Position numbers and translations under genes: made by a program. Shown here one piece after another: positions 6,877-13,925 of a DNA stretch of 15,368 nucleotides. A model generated the notes under the pieces. That model had not been told where the DNA came from. It was given only the letters and a program-made list of their open reading frames with translations, and did no database searches. Within the stretch, counting starts at the first letter, position 1. Every line of letters begins with the position of its first letter. The stretch is from CAYGZQ01 sp964354375 [NCBI: uncultured Planctomycetota bacterium] (lineage in GTDB: Bacteria; JAJVIF01; JAPKYR01), in NCBI GenBank assembly GCA_964354375.1, contig CAYGZQ010000016.1, forward strand, positions 52,738 to 68,105, given 5' to 3'.

Positions 6877-7278
6877 CTACGGTGCGACCACCTTGTAACC
6901 GTACGCCAGCACGCCGCCTTCGCCCACCGACTGAATTTTCCGGAACTCCACCTTAAGCTTCATCCCGATCTTGATCTCGTCGAACGGCGTGTCGGCTATC
7001 TGTGTCGTGATGCGCGCGCCCGGGGCCAGCTCGACAACGCCGATGGCGAACGGCCGCTCATCCTGGAACTGGCTTCCCGGCGTATGAATGATCGTGTAGG
7101 TCAGCAGCTTGCCCTCATCCGGAAGCTTCCTGATCTCCATCTTCTCGTTCCCGCACGAGCATACGAGTCGCGGCGGGAAGAAGTACTTCTCGCACTTCTT
7201 GCAGTACCCGGCCTCGAGCCGATATCGTTGAGGTATGAACCTCGCGTATCTCGCAGGGGTTACACTTTCGAAGCTCAT
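6877..7278 (-). CDS. DUF35 Zn-ribbon/OB-fold protein, bridging partner of thiolase and HMG-CoA synthase
   Basis: This 133-residue protein has an N-terminal rubredoxin-like zinc ribbon (Cys26, Cys29, Cys40, Cys42 in [10 protein letters not shown] and LVCSCG), followed by an OB-fold domain from about residue 50 ([25 protein letters not shown]). This is the DUF35 (OB_aCoA_assoc) architecture. In methanogen archaea such a protein is the scaffold of the acetoacetyl-CoA thiolase/HMG-CoA synthase complex, providing a shared CoA-binding site for channelling. ATG 7278 overlaps the thiolase stop by 4 bp (ATGA), a strong sign of coupled expression, and HMG-CoA synthase is the next gene beyond thiolase. 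It is not expected to be an enzyme on its own. Confidence 0.93.
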   Translation of the reverse strand: MSFESVTPARYARFIPQRYRLEAGYCKKCEKYFFPPRLVCSCGNEKMEIRKLPDEGKLLTYTIIHTPGSQFQDERPFAIGVVELAPGARITTQIADTPFDEIKIGMKLKVEFRKIQSVGEGGVLAYGYKVVAP

Positions 7279-8432
7279 GACATCGCCTCCAGAATGTGGA
7301 CTACCGAACTGCCGCCGGACCCGCCCATGTTCTGGGTCAGTCCGACCCTGGCGCCTTTGACCTGGCAGACGCCCTTCTCACCCCTGAACTGCTCGACCAG
7401 GGCGATAATCTGCGCCACGCCGGTCGCTCCGACCGGGTGACCCTTGCTCTTGAGGCCCCCCGATGTATTGATCGGAATCCGTCCGCCGACCTTTGTCTCT
7501 CCGGCCTCCACGGCGGGTCCGCTCTTGCCCCTCTCCACGAAGCCGAGCTCCTCCATGATGACAAGCTCGGCGATCGTGAAGCAGTCGTGCACTTCGGCGA
7601 ACTGAATGTCCTTGGGGGACTTGCCGGCCATCTTGTAGGCCTTCTCTGCGGCATAGCGAGTGGCGTCGATGGCCGCGAGATCGGTTCGTGAATGCAGGGC
7701 GATGGTGCCGGTCGCCTGTCCGGACCCGATTATCTTGACGATGGGCTTGCCGAGTTTTTTTGCGTTCTCCACGGTCGTAAGAATGATCGCCGCGGCACCG
7801 TCGGTGATGGGAGAGCAGTCCAGAATATTCAATGGCTCCGCGACTTTCGTCGAGTTGATGACTTCGTCGACGGTGACCTTCATGCGGTATTGCGCGTTCG
7901 GATTGTGGAAACCGTTCTCGTGATTCTTGACAGCCACCATCGCGAGGTGCTCGCGCTTCGTACCGTACTTGGCCATGTGCGCCCGCGCCATCATCGCGTA
8001 CAAACCGGGGAAGGTGATCCCGTTGTACGCCTCCCACTCCTGATCGCAGGCGGTCGCGAGCGCAAAGGTCGCTCCGTCGCCGGACACATCCGTCATCTTC
8101 TCGACACCGCCGACGAGGACGAGGTCTGAGAAGCCGCCGGCCACTTCCATGAAGCCCATCCGGACTGCAATACCGCCCGACGCGCAGGCCGACTCAACCC
8201 TCGTGGCAGGGATCGGGTTCACGCCGAGATAGTCGGCCATGAGACTGCCCAGGTGCTCCTGGCAGTTGAACAGCCCGGATGTCATGCAGCCCACGTACAT
8301 GCTGTCCACATGATCCACCCCGGCGTCTTTGATGGCGAGCAGGGCCGCCTCCACGTACAGATCGCGGAGGTCTTTCTCCCAAAGCTCGCCCCATTTGTTC
8401 ATTCCTACTCCAATTACTGCTACATCTCGCAT
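7275..8432 (-). CDS. SCP2-type acetyl-CoA C-acetyltransferase (thiolase)
   Basis: This 385-residue thiolase of the SCP-x/archaeal type condenses two acetyl-CoA to acetoacetyl-CoA or runs the reverse cleavage. The nucleophilic Cys is Cys83 in VESACASGG. The HDCF box is at 282-285 ([11 protein letters not shown]), and [14 protein letters not shown] at 325-338 carries His332. The C-terminal end [14 protein letters not shown] lacks the CxGGG cysteine of classical thiolases, as expected for this subfamily. ATG 8432 has GGAGG about 7 nt upstream and follows HMG-CoA synthase by 15 bp; its end overlaps the DUF35 gene. The three-gene order matches the archaeal mevalonate-entry complex. A generic lipid-transfer thiolase is less likely given the neighbours. 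Confidence 0.92.
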   Translation of the reverse strand: MRDVAVIGVGMNKWGELWEKDLRDLYVEAALLAIKDAGVDHVDSMYVGCMTSGLFNCQEHLGSLMADYLGVNPIPATRVESACASGGIAVRMGFMEVAGGFSDLVLVGGVEKMTDVSGDGATFALATACDQEWEAYNGITFPGLYAMMARAHMAKYGTKREHLAMVAVKNHENGFHNPNAQYRMKVTVDEVINSTKVAEPLNILDCSPITDGAAAIILTTVENAKKLGKPIVKIIGSGQATGTIALHSRTDLAAIDATRYAAEKAYKMAGKSPKDIQFAEVHDCFTIAELVIMEELGFVERGKSGPAVEAGETKVGGRIPINTSGGLKSKGHPVGATGVAQIIALVEQFRGEKGVCQVKGARVGLTQNMGGSGGSSVVHILEAMS

Positions 8433-8447
8433 GGTCGAAAGCCTCCG

Positions 8448-9500
8448 TTATTTAGCCCTCAGGATCTTGCCCCTGAACTTGGCGTAATTTCCGTAATCAA
8501 GATAGATGGGACGGTGCTCGAGCTGGTAGCGCGTCCTCTCGGTCATGTCGCGGACCTCGTCGATTCGCTTCGTGACCTCGAAAATGAACGCGTCCGACCC
8601 GGCTCCCGAGCCATAACTGACCATCAGTATGATCTGGCCCGGCTTCGCAATATCCAGCGTGGCAGTCAGCCCGATGGGGCTTGCTCCGGAGTAAGTATTG
8701 CCCAGTTTCGGAACCAGCCATCCGGGCTCGATCTTCTCCTTCGGGAAACCGAGCGCCTTGCCGGCCCTGAGCGGGAACTTGCCGTTCGGCTGGTGCGCGA
8801 CGAACCAGTCGATCTCCTCCGGTTTCATGCCGGCCATGTCCATGATCCCTCTTCCGGCGCCGAGAACATGCTTGAAATAGGCCGGCTCTCCGGTGTAGCG
8901 GCCCCCGTGCTGCGGATAGTGCTGGTACTCGCGTCGCCAGAAGTCCGGGGTGTCGGTCATGTAGGAGTAGGTGTAAAGCACCTTCGCAACCAGTTTGTCG
9001 AGGCCGAAGATGAAGGCGGCAGCGCCGGCGGCCGCTGAATACTCAAGCGCGTCGCCCGGTGCACCCTGGCTCGTATCCGCGCCGATCGCCAGCGAATATT
9101 CGACCGTCTCCGCTTTCACCTCCGAGTACCCCACAAACATAGCCTCGCTTCCCGCCTTGCAGGCGAACTCGAAGTCCGCGCAATGACACTCCGGGACGGC
9201 GTCGATGGCTTCAGCGACGACGGTCCCGGAGGGCTTCACAGCGTACGGATGCGACTCAGAGCCGACATAGACGGAGCCGATCCTCCTGGGATCGATCCCG
9301 GCACGCTTGATCGCGCGCTTCGCGGCCTCCACGGAGAGCGAAATCGTGTCCTGATCGTTCGCAGGCACACTCTTCTCCGTGAGCATCAGCCCTTTCTTGA
9401 AGCTCTCCGCGTCGGCTCCCCAGACCTTCGCTATCTCCTCAACCTTGATGCGACGCCTGGGGATTGAGGCTCCGTATCCAACGATGCCAACGTCGGTCAT
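8448..9500 (-). CDS. Hydroxymethylglutaryl-CoA synthase, archaeal type
   Basis: This 350-residue enzyme condenses acetyl-CoA with acetoacetyl-CoA to HMG-CoA. It has the compact archaeal-type length, against about 390 or more in classical bacterial MvaS and eukaryotic enzymes. The catalytic triad is visible: Glu82 in VGSESHPYAVKPSG, Cys114 in FEFACKAGSEA and His236 in FVAHQPNGKFP. GNTYSGASPIGL (268-279) and the C-terminal SYGSGAGSDAF are also family features. ATG 9500 is preceded by AGAGG about 6 nt upstream. It lies between the acyl-CoA dehydrogenase (92-bp gap) and thiolase (15-bp gap). In this operon it may produce HMG-CoA, or, coupled with thiolase through DUF35, consume HMG-CoA made by LiuC. 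Confidence 0.93.
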   Translation of the reverse strand: MTDVGIVGYGASIPRRRIKVEEIAKVWGADAESFKKGLMLTEKSVPANDQDTISLSVEAAKRAIKRAGIDPRRIGSVYVGSESHPYAVKPSGTVVAEAIDAVPECHCADFEFACKAGSEAMFVGYSEVKAETVEYSLAIGADTSQGAPGDALEYSAAAGAAAFIFGLDKLVAKVLYTYSYMTDTPDFWRREYQHYPQHGGRYTGEPAYFKHVLGAGRGIMDMAGMKPEEIDWFVAHQPNGKFPLRAGKALGFPKEKIEPGWLVPKLGNTYSGASPIGLTATLDIAKPGQIILMVSYGSGAGSDAFIFEVTKRIDEVRDMTERTRYQLEHRPIYLDYGNYAKFRGKILRAK

Positions 9501-9518
9501 AACATCCTCTCTTTCTTT

Positions 9519-9536
9519 CCCGGCACGGTCGCCGGG
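9519..9536. other. Intercistronic hairpin
   Basis: A 6-bp GC stem, CCCGGC (9519-9524) with GCCGGG (9531-9536), encloses a 6-nt loop in the 92-bp spacer between acyl-CoA dehydrogenase and HMG-CoA synthase. On the minus strand it is followed by AAAGAAAG, not a T-run, so it is not a terminator. It sits about 18 nt upstream of the HMG-CoA synthase start and may influence RNA processing or ribosome access. Confidence 0.5.
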
Positions 9537-9592
9537 CGTATTCTGCTATTCGAGGCCCGCACGCAAACGCATGCAGGCCAATCTCGACTCCA

Positions 9593-10753
9593 TTACTCGA
9601 AATCGTGCCGCGGGAAGCCCCTTTTCACGATGTCCCGCGCGATGACTATCCTGTGGATCTCGTTCGTGCCCTCCCCTATCTCCATCAGCTTCGCGTCCCG
9701 GTACATCCTCTCCACCGGGAACTCCTTGATGTATCCGTAGCCGCCGTGTATCTGCACGGCGTCGTTGCACACTTCCCGGCAGGTAATCGCGGCGAAAAGC
9801 TTGGCCATCGCGGCCTCGCGGTGAAAGTCCTCGCCGCGGGCATAGCGCCTCGCGGCGTTATAGACCAGGTGCCGTGAGGCCTCGAGTTTCGTCGCCGAAT
9901 CCGCAAGCATCCACTGGATCGCCTGGAAATTGATGATCGGCTGGTCGAACTGTACGCGCTGCTGAGAGTACTTCAACGCCTCGTCGAACGCGCCCTGTCC
10001 GACACCCAGTGCCAGAGCGCCGATGCTGATACGTCCGCCGTCCAGCGTCTTCATGAAGACCCTGAAGCCCTGGTTTACCTCTCCAAGCCTCTGCGCATCG
10101 GACAGGCGGCAATCCTCGAAAATCAGCTCGGTCGTCGATGAGCCCCTGAGACCCATCTTGTTCTCATGCTTCCCGACACGGAAACCCGGGGTGTCCTTCT
10201 CCACTATGAATGCGGTGATGCCCCTGGTCTTGGCTGGAGGGTCGGTGCTCGCGGCCACGACGAACGTCCCCGCGAACTCGCTGTTGGTGATGAACGTCTT
10301 GGTGCCGTTCAGAATCCATTCGTCGCCGTCCCTGACCGCGGTGGTCTTCGTTCCGCCGGCATCCGATCCCGCCTCGGGCTCGGTGAGACCCATCGCGCCC
10401 AGATATTCCCCGGAGCACAACCTGGGAAGGTACTTGATCTTCTGTTCTTCGGTCCCGAACGCATATATGGGGTAGCAGCCGAGGGAGGTATGGGCTGCGA
10501 GGGTGATGCCGGTCGAGCCGCACACCCTGCTGAGTTCCTCCACCGCTATTATGTAGCTCAGGACATCCATTCCCGTGCCGCCGTATTCCTCGGGCCACGG
10601 GATTCCCCAGAAGCCGAGCTGGGCCATCTTGGAGAGGATCTCCGGGTCCATTCGACCCTTCTCATCCATCTCCGAGGCTTTGGGGGCAAGCTCGTTCCGC
10701 GCAAAATCGCGCGCCATCTCGCGCACCATCTTGTTTTCAGCGGAAATATCCAC
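9593..10753 (-). CDS. Acyl-CoA dehydrogenase (likely short/branched-chain substrate)
   Basis: This 386-residue FAD enzyme introduces an alpha,beta double bond into acyl-CoA and passes electrons to ETF. Family motifs are clear: GAMGLTEPEAGSDAGGTKT (119-137), ITNSEFAGTF (155-164), QIHGGYGYIKEFPVERMYRDAK (334-355, the second acyl-CoA dehydrogenase signature) and IGEGTNEIHRIVIAR (359-373). The catalytic base is Glu361, the classical position of butyryl- and medium-chain enzymes. In isovaleryl-CoA dehydrogenases that position is not Glu, and the base lies on another helix. The genomic context nevertheless suggests isovaleryl-CoA as substrate. I choose GTG 10753, which has GGAGG 6 nt upstream and gives the usual family length; an open upstream extension to 10870 is untranslated leader. 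It is the first gene of the operon. Confidence 0.93.
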   Translation of the reverse strand: MDISAENKMVREMARDFARNELAPKASEMDEKGRMDPEILSKMAQLGFWGIPWPEEYGGTGMDVLSYIIAVEELSRVCGSTGITLAAHTSLGCYPIYAFGTEEQKIKYLPRLCSGEYLGAMGLTEPEAGSDAGGTKTTAVRDGDEWILNGTKTFITNSEFAGTFVVAASTDPPAKTRGITAFIVEKDTPGFRVGKHENKMGLRGSSTTELIFEDCRLSDAQRLGEVNQGFRVFMKTLDGGRISIGALALGVGQGAFDEALKYSQQRVQFDQPIINFQAIQWMLADSATKLEASRHLVYNAARRYARGEDFHREAAMAKLFAAITCREVCNDAVQIHGGYGYIKEFPVERMYRDAKLMEIGEGTNEIHRIVIARDIVKRGFPRHDFE

Positions 10754-10877
10754 AAGGAACCTCCGAATCGGCTGTTCGTCAGGATCGAAACCCCGCAGGA
10801 ATTCAGGGGTCGGGCGCAATCCGACACAAAATGGAGGGTGCAACCCCTCCTCCGCTCGACCCCGACCCATCAGGGAA
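10754..10877 (-). promoter_or_regulatory. Long structured 5' leader of the acyl-CoA dehydrogenase operon
   Basis: About 120 nt separate the predicted transcription start from the GTG start. The leader can form a 6-bp hairpin (10833-10838 with 10845-10850, loop of 6) followed by ATTTT on the minus strand, and a 5-bp hairpin (10809-10813 with 10821-10825). An alternative long-range pairing of GGGTCGGG with CCCGACCC (10861-10868 with 10807-10814) would exclude the 5-bp hairpin. This looks like possible attenuation or ligand/protein-controlled folding. I recognise no known riboswitch family. Confidence 0.4.
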
Positions 10878-10883
10878 AGGTGG

Positions 10884-10913
10884 AGTATAACAGAAGCCGA
10901 AACGCCTTGTCAA
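10884..10913 (-). promoter_or_regulatory. Sigma-70-like promoter of the catabolic operon
   Basis: On the minus strand TTGACA (plus 10908-10913) is a perfect -35. An 18-bp spacer follows, then TATACT (plus 10884-10889), one mismatch from consensus. The predicted start is near 10877. The -35 overlaps the T-tract of the terminator-like structure of the upstream minus-strand gene. Confidence 0.7.
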
Positions 10914-10962
10914 AAAGGCGCAAGGCGCGAACTGCCGCGGACCACACGGTCATGTTCGCGCC
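10912..10962 (-). terminator. Terminator-like hairpin downstream of the 11020-11364 gene
   Basis: On the minus strand GGCGCGAAC (plus 10954-10962) pairs perfectly over 9 bp with GTTCGCGCC (plus 10924-10932). A nested GACC/GGTC stem lies in between, and TTTTT (plus 10912-10916) follows 7 nt later. That distance is longer than in a classical intrinsic terminator, so efficiency is uncertain. A second inverted repeat, CGCCTTG (10903-10909) with CAAGGCG (10921-10927), overlaps it. Confidence 0.4.
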
Positions 10963-11019
10963 CAAGACATCTCTAAAAATACATCCTCACCTGAAGCAAA
11001 ATCGTCCCCAGCCCTCCGA

Positions 11020-11364
11020 TCAAGGAAGTGTGCCGACGACTATCGAGCTGCTCTGCATCAGGCTCTTGAGTATCCTCGTCATCTCTTCCTTGATGACATA
11101 TCTCTGCACCATGATCCTGGTCTCGTTCAGCCTGAGGGGGCCGATTATCTCGATGCCGCCACCCTCGCCGAGAGTGACCTCGTACTCTATCGGCCTGTAG
11201 AAACCCCTGCCCGGGTTCGCGATTATGTGCCCTTTCTCGTCAAGCGGCACGTACCTCAGGACCGGCACGATCCTGCTGTCCGTAAGAGTGTAGAGCTTGT
11301 ATTCGTTCCGGGGGTTTTCGAGCATCGCCTCGTAGCTCACACCGTCGATGTGGGTCATTTTCAT
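11020..11364 (-). CDS. Hypothetical protein, 114 residues, family not recognised
   Basis: I do not recognise this protein. It is soluble-looking, with no signal peptide, membrane segment, cysteine pair or nucleotide-binding loop. It is mixed beta in the first 90 residues (YKLYTLTDSRIVPVLRYVPL, YEVTLGEGGGIEIIGPL) and probably ends in one helix (VIKEEMTRILKSLMQ). Support that it is a real gene: AAAGGAAA just before ATG 11364, an extended -10 promoter upstream, GC-rich third positions like the neighbours, and a terminator-like hairpin after it. It stands alone, divergent from the lipoprotein gene and upstream of the acyl-CoA dehydrogenase operon. A regulatory or scaffolding role would be a guess. 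Confidence 0.75.
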   Translation of the reverse strand: MKMTHIDGVSYEAMLENPRNEYKLYTLTDSRIVPVLRYVPLDEKGHIIANPGRGFYRPIEYEVTLGEGGGIEIIGPLRLNETRIMVQRYVIKEEMTRILKSLMQSSSIVVGTLP

Positions 11365-11379
11365 TTTCCTTTCGAGTTC

Positions 11380-11396
11380 GCCGGTCTGAGACCGGC
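11380..11396 (-). promoter_or_regulatory. 5'-UTR hairpin upstream of the hypothetical gene
   Basis: GCCGGTC (11380-11386) and GACCGGC (11390-11396) make a perfect 7-bp stem with a 3-nt loop. It lies between the predicted transcription start (about 11403) and the ribosome binding site, so it would form the very 5' end of the mRNA. It may stabilise the transcript or control translation. Confidence 0.5.
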
Positions 11397-11409
11397 TTCG
11401 GGAAGCGGA

Positions 11410-11438
11410 ATTCTAGCAGTTCCTTTTCCGAAACGTAA
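11410..11438 (-). promoter_or_regulatory. Putative extended -10 promoter of the hypothetical gene
   Basis: On the minus strand TGCTAGAAT (TG at plus 11417-11418, -10 TAGAAT at plus 11410-11415) is an extended -10. A poor -35, TTACGT (plus 11433-11438), lies 17 bp upstream. The predicted start is near 11403, about 40 nt before the ATG. Confidence 0.45.
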
Positions 11439-11528
11439 GTCCCCTCAGTTCCCGGCATCTTGCCGGCCAGTCTTTTCGTGGCTGGTGTGGGAACGAGAGA
11501 GCCTGCTGCCGCTTTTCTCCTAATAACA

Positions 11529-11557
11529 TTGCACTATGTGATAATACTTTTTATAAT
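11529..11557 (+). promoter_or_regulatory. Sigma-70-like promoter of the lipoprotein gene
   Basis: A perfect -10, TATAAT (11552-11557), sits 17 bp from a half-consensus -35, TTGCAC (11529-11534), in a locally A+T-rich stretch. The predicted start is about 11564, giving a 56-nt leader before ATG 11620. Confidence 0.65.
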
Positions 11558-11563
11558 GGACTC

Positions 11564-11587
11564 AAGAGGTGTCTGTGTTGACCTCTT
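11564..11587 (+). promoter_or_regulatory. 5'-UTR hairpin at the lipoprotein mRNA start
   Basis: AAGAGGT (11564-11570) pairs perfectly with ACCTCTT (11581-11587) around a 10-nt loop, exactly at the predicted 5' end of the transcript. This is a likely mRNA-stabilising stem. It lies about 20 nt before the AGGAGG ribosome binding site. Confidence 0.5.
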
Positions 11588-11619
11588 TATCAGTTTGTCT
11601 ATTACCTAGGAGGCCTGCA

Positions 11620-13908
11620 ATGTCGCGTTATTCCCTCATTATCGGTGTTGCGCTCGCCATGCTGGCGGCGGTCGGATGTTCCGCGGCTTCCGTCTCGCCG
11701 GCAACCCCCGGAACCGGTCAACCCGGTGAGATGACCGCACCAATCGACGCCCGGGTCGCTTCGAGTGTGGTCCCATGGGGTTTCTACGATGTCTCGATCG
11801 ACACCGCGTCATGGTCGGCCGGCATCGCTCCCCTGAGAACCGCCGACTTCACCGTGGATGTCGTCACGTTCATGCAGCCTCCTGCCGGCAAACTGACGAA
11901 CCTGAAGCTGACGGTCACCGACGTATCCGAATGGTTCGAGTCGGGGAAGATCGGTGTCGATGTGATGCTCACGCACCCGTTCCCCGGCCTGGACCAGTAC
12001 ACGGGACACGACGTGACAGGCGTCCTGATAAGTCCCGGGAGCATAATCGGCAAGTATGACGACGGAGTGCTCTACACCAACGGAGTCGACGGGGCCAAGC
12101 TTCTGAACGCCGATGGATACACGCGCTGGATGAATCCGGTCGAGTTCGCGCCGGACGGCACAATTTTCAGTTTCGTGTCCGGAAAACTCGGCTCGCCCGA
12201 CTTCGGCGTGTTCACGTCCACGATCAACGGGTACAAGTACTTCGCGGACGGGCTCGTCAAGGACGAGAGCGTGGCCGGATACTACGCCGATCCCCTGAAT
12301 GTCCACAACCGCGGGCAGTTCCGCGCCGGGGCGGCAAACACAAGAGAATACGAGCTTCAGTTCCCCTATGACGTCGGCCCGATACTTCAGTTCCAGTATG
12401 GCGTTATCGCTCACTGGGTTGAGCCGACCGAGATCATTCCCGGCGACATTCCCGGGAGCTTCCCGCCCGAAGCCAACGCCGACGAGGCGATATATCTGGC
12501 GGTCATAGCCGACAATTCCACGCTCTGGTACGAAGTCGACCACGGGGGCGGCGATGTGAGCCTCGATGTCGAGATTTTCGACCAGGGCCTCGCTCACGAT
12601 CCCTCCGGTCTGCTCGGTGAAACCTCCGGGATAGCCGTTGAAGCCTACGACGAGAACTCCAACAACCCTCTACCGTCCGACTATTTGTTCTTCCCGCTGA
12701 GCGAGCTCGATGTGTCTCCGGGCTCGACGGGGATCTCATCGGTCGTCACCATTGAGATTCCCAACTGCACTCCCGCAAGCCTGTTGCCGATCACGTTTCT
12801 ACTCACCGTGGAGTCCGCCGATCCCACGACATTCGACCCCGGCACAGGGAATCCGCCCACAGACGCCAACCTGGCGGCCTATTTCTTCCACACGAAAGAC
12901 GACATACTGCCCGAGGAGCCGACTCCCCCGCAGGGGACACAGGTGACCGACCTGAAGCTAAAGACCAATAGGGTATCCGGCGGCACGGCGATAGAGAGCC
13001 TGGAGCTCTACTGGACGGACACGAGCGATCCGCAGTACGCGGTGTACCGGGATGCGGACCCATATGACAACGGCGGAGTCATCAACATCGATTACACTAC
13101 GCCCGTGCTGCTTGTCGACGGGTCTCCGGCGATCGTCACCGACTTCGACGGCAACGCGGGCTATGTATTCACGGTGAGGTCGCGGTCAACGGCTGACGAT
13201 CCGACCACGGAGTCGGTCGACAGCAACCTGGCGCTGATCGAGATGGACAACGGCGGCGGCACAACCGATGAGGGGAACTGGCTCATGGGCGGGAATTCGA
13301 TCTACAACGGTCAGATGCGTATGCAGAGAGGTGCCGGTTGGGGCAATGCCGGCGGATGGGGCTACTTCGTCGACAATGGCTGCTATGCCGACGCCTGCAT
13401 GGTCATGTGGTCGACACTCTGCACCCCTGCCGAGCCTGATATCCCGGGCGCAACCGAGTCCTTCATCGAGTGGGGGCACTGGTACTACGACTGCTGGAAG
13501 AAATCCAACTTCTACTGCGGCTCGGGGGAGAACTATCCCGGCTTTACAGCGGGCGGCGCCACCGCTCCTCCACCGGAGCCGATCGGGTACGCCGATCCCT
13601 CCAGAACGTGGTTCGAGTACGATATTTTCTACAACTACCCGGACGACCCTCCCGGGGGATTCGGAGATCCTGCCACGCATGTCGGGTACCCGAACCTGTC
13701 GATCACGGAGCTCTTCGGCACCCCGACGACCTCGGCGATGTGGCACGGCACGAACCAGACCTGGCTTCTCAGCCGCGTGAACGCCGGAATCACCGACGCG
13801 GATTTCGATTACGCCGCGGTCACGTGCAGCACCTGGAGCACCCTCAACAACTGGCAAGCGAATGAGGGCCACTACTACATGGACGATCTGGCGGTCATTG
13901 TCTACTGA
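11620..13908 (+). CDS. Large secreted lipoprotein of unknown function with an FnIII-like domain
   Basis: This 762-residue protein begins with a lipoprotein signal peptide: MSRYSLII, a hydrophobic core, then a lipobox-like AAVGC with Cys20 as lipid attachment site. It is therefore expected to be membrane-anchored and exposed outside the cytoplasm. Residues about 45-300 form a beta-rich domain with motifs such as HPFPGLDQYTGHDV, NADGYTRWMNP and YKYFADGL. Residues about 440-550 resemble a fibronectin type III domain (LELYWTDTSDPQYAVYRD). The C-terminal about 200 residues are rich in Trp, Tyr, Gly and Cys (six cysteines), suggesting a disulfide-bonded or ligand-binding module. The protein is acidic, with many Asp/Pro/Gly. 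ATG 11620 has AGGAGG 7 nt upstream; an in-frame GTG at 11569 would bury the signal peptide. I recognise no enzymatic motif. Surface adhesion or substrate binding is inference only. Confidence 0.9.
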   Translation: MSRYSLIIGVALAMLAAVGCSAASVSPATPGTGQPGEMTAPIDARVASSVVPWGFYDVSIDTASWSAGIAPLRTADFTVDVVTFMQPPAGKLTNLKLTVTDVSEWFESGKIGVDVMLTHPFPGLDQYTGHDVTGVLISPGSIIGKYDDGVLYTNGVDGAKLLNADGYTRWMNPVEFAPDGTIFSFVSGKLGSPDFGVFTSTINGYKYFADGLVKDESVAGYYADPLNVHNRGQFRAGAANTREYELQFPYDVGPILQFQYGVIAHWVEPTEIIPGDIPGSFPPEANADEAIYLAVIADNSTLWYEVDHGGGDVSLDVEIFDQGLAHDPSGLLGETSGIAVEAYDENSNNPLPSDYLFFPLSELDVSPGSTGISSVVTIEIPNCTPASLLPITFLLTVESADPTTFDPGTGNPPTDANLAAYFFHTKDDILPEEPTPPQGTQVTDLKLKTNRVSGGTAIESLELYWTDTSDPQYAVYRDADPYDNGGVINIDYTTPVLLVDGSPAIVTDFDGNAGYVFTVRSRSTADDPTTESVDSNLALIEMDNGGGTTDEGNWLMGGNSIYNGQMRMQRGAGWGNAGGWGYFVDNGCYADACMVMWSTLCTPAEPDIPGATESFIEWGHWYYDCWKKSNFYCGSGENYPGFTAGGATAPPPEPIGYADPSRTWFEYDIFYNYPDDPPGGFGDPATHVGYPNLSITELFGTPTTSAMWHGTNQTWLLSRVNAGITDADFDYAAVTCSTWSTLNNWQANEGHYYMDDLAVIVY

Positions 13909-13918
13909 TGATCAGTAG
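13902..13918 (+). other. Hairpin spanning the lipoprotein stop codon
   Basis: CTACTGA (13902-13908) and TCAGTAG (13912-13918) are perfect inverted repeats with a 3-nt loop TGA. The left arm contains the TGA stop codon. It could slow ribosomes or protect the 3' end of the coding region. Its significance is uncertain. Confidence 0.4.
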
Positions 13919-13925
13919 TCGGCCT

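Noticed and set aside
9519-9536. Terminator between acyl-CoA dehydrogenase and HMG-CoA synthase
   Set aside because: The hairpin has no T-run on the minus strand; purines follow it.
10754-10870. 39-residue N-terminal extension of acyl-CoA dehydrogenase
   Set aside because: It would start very near the predicted transcription start, does not resemble the family, and GTG 10753 has GGAGG at ideal distance and gives the normal length.
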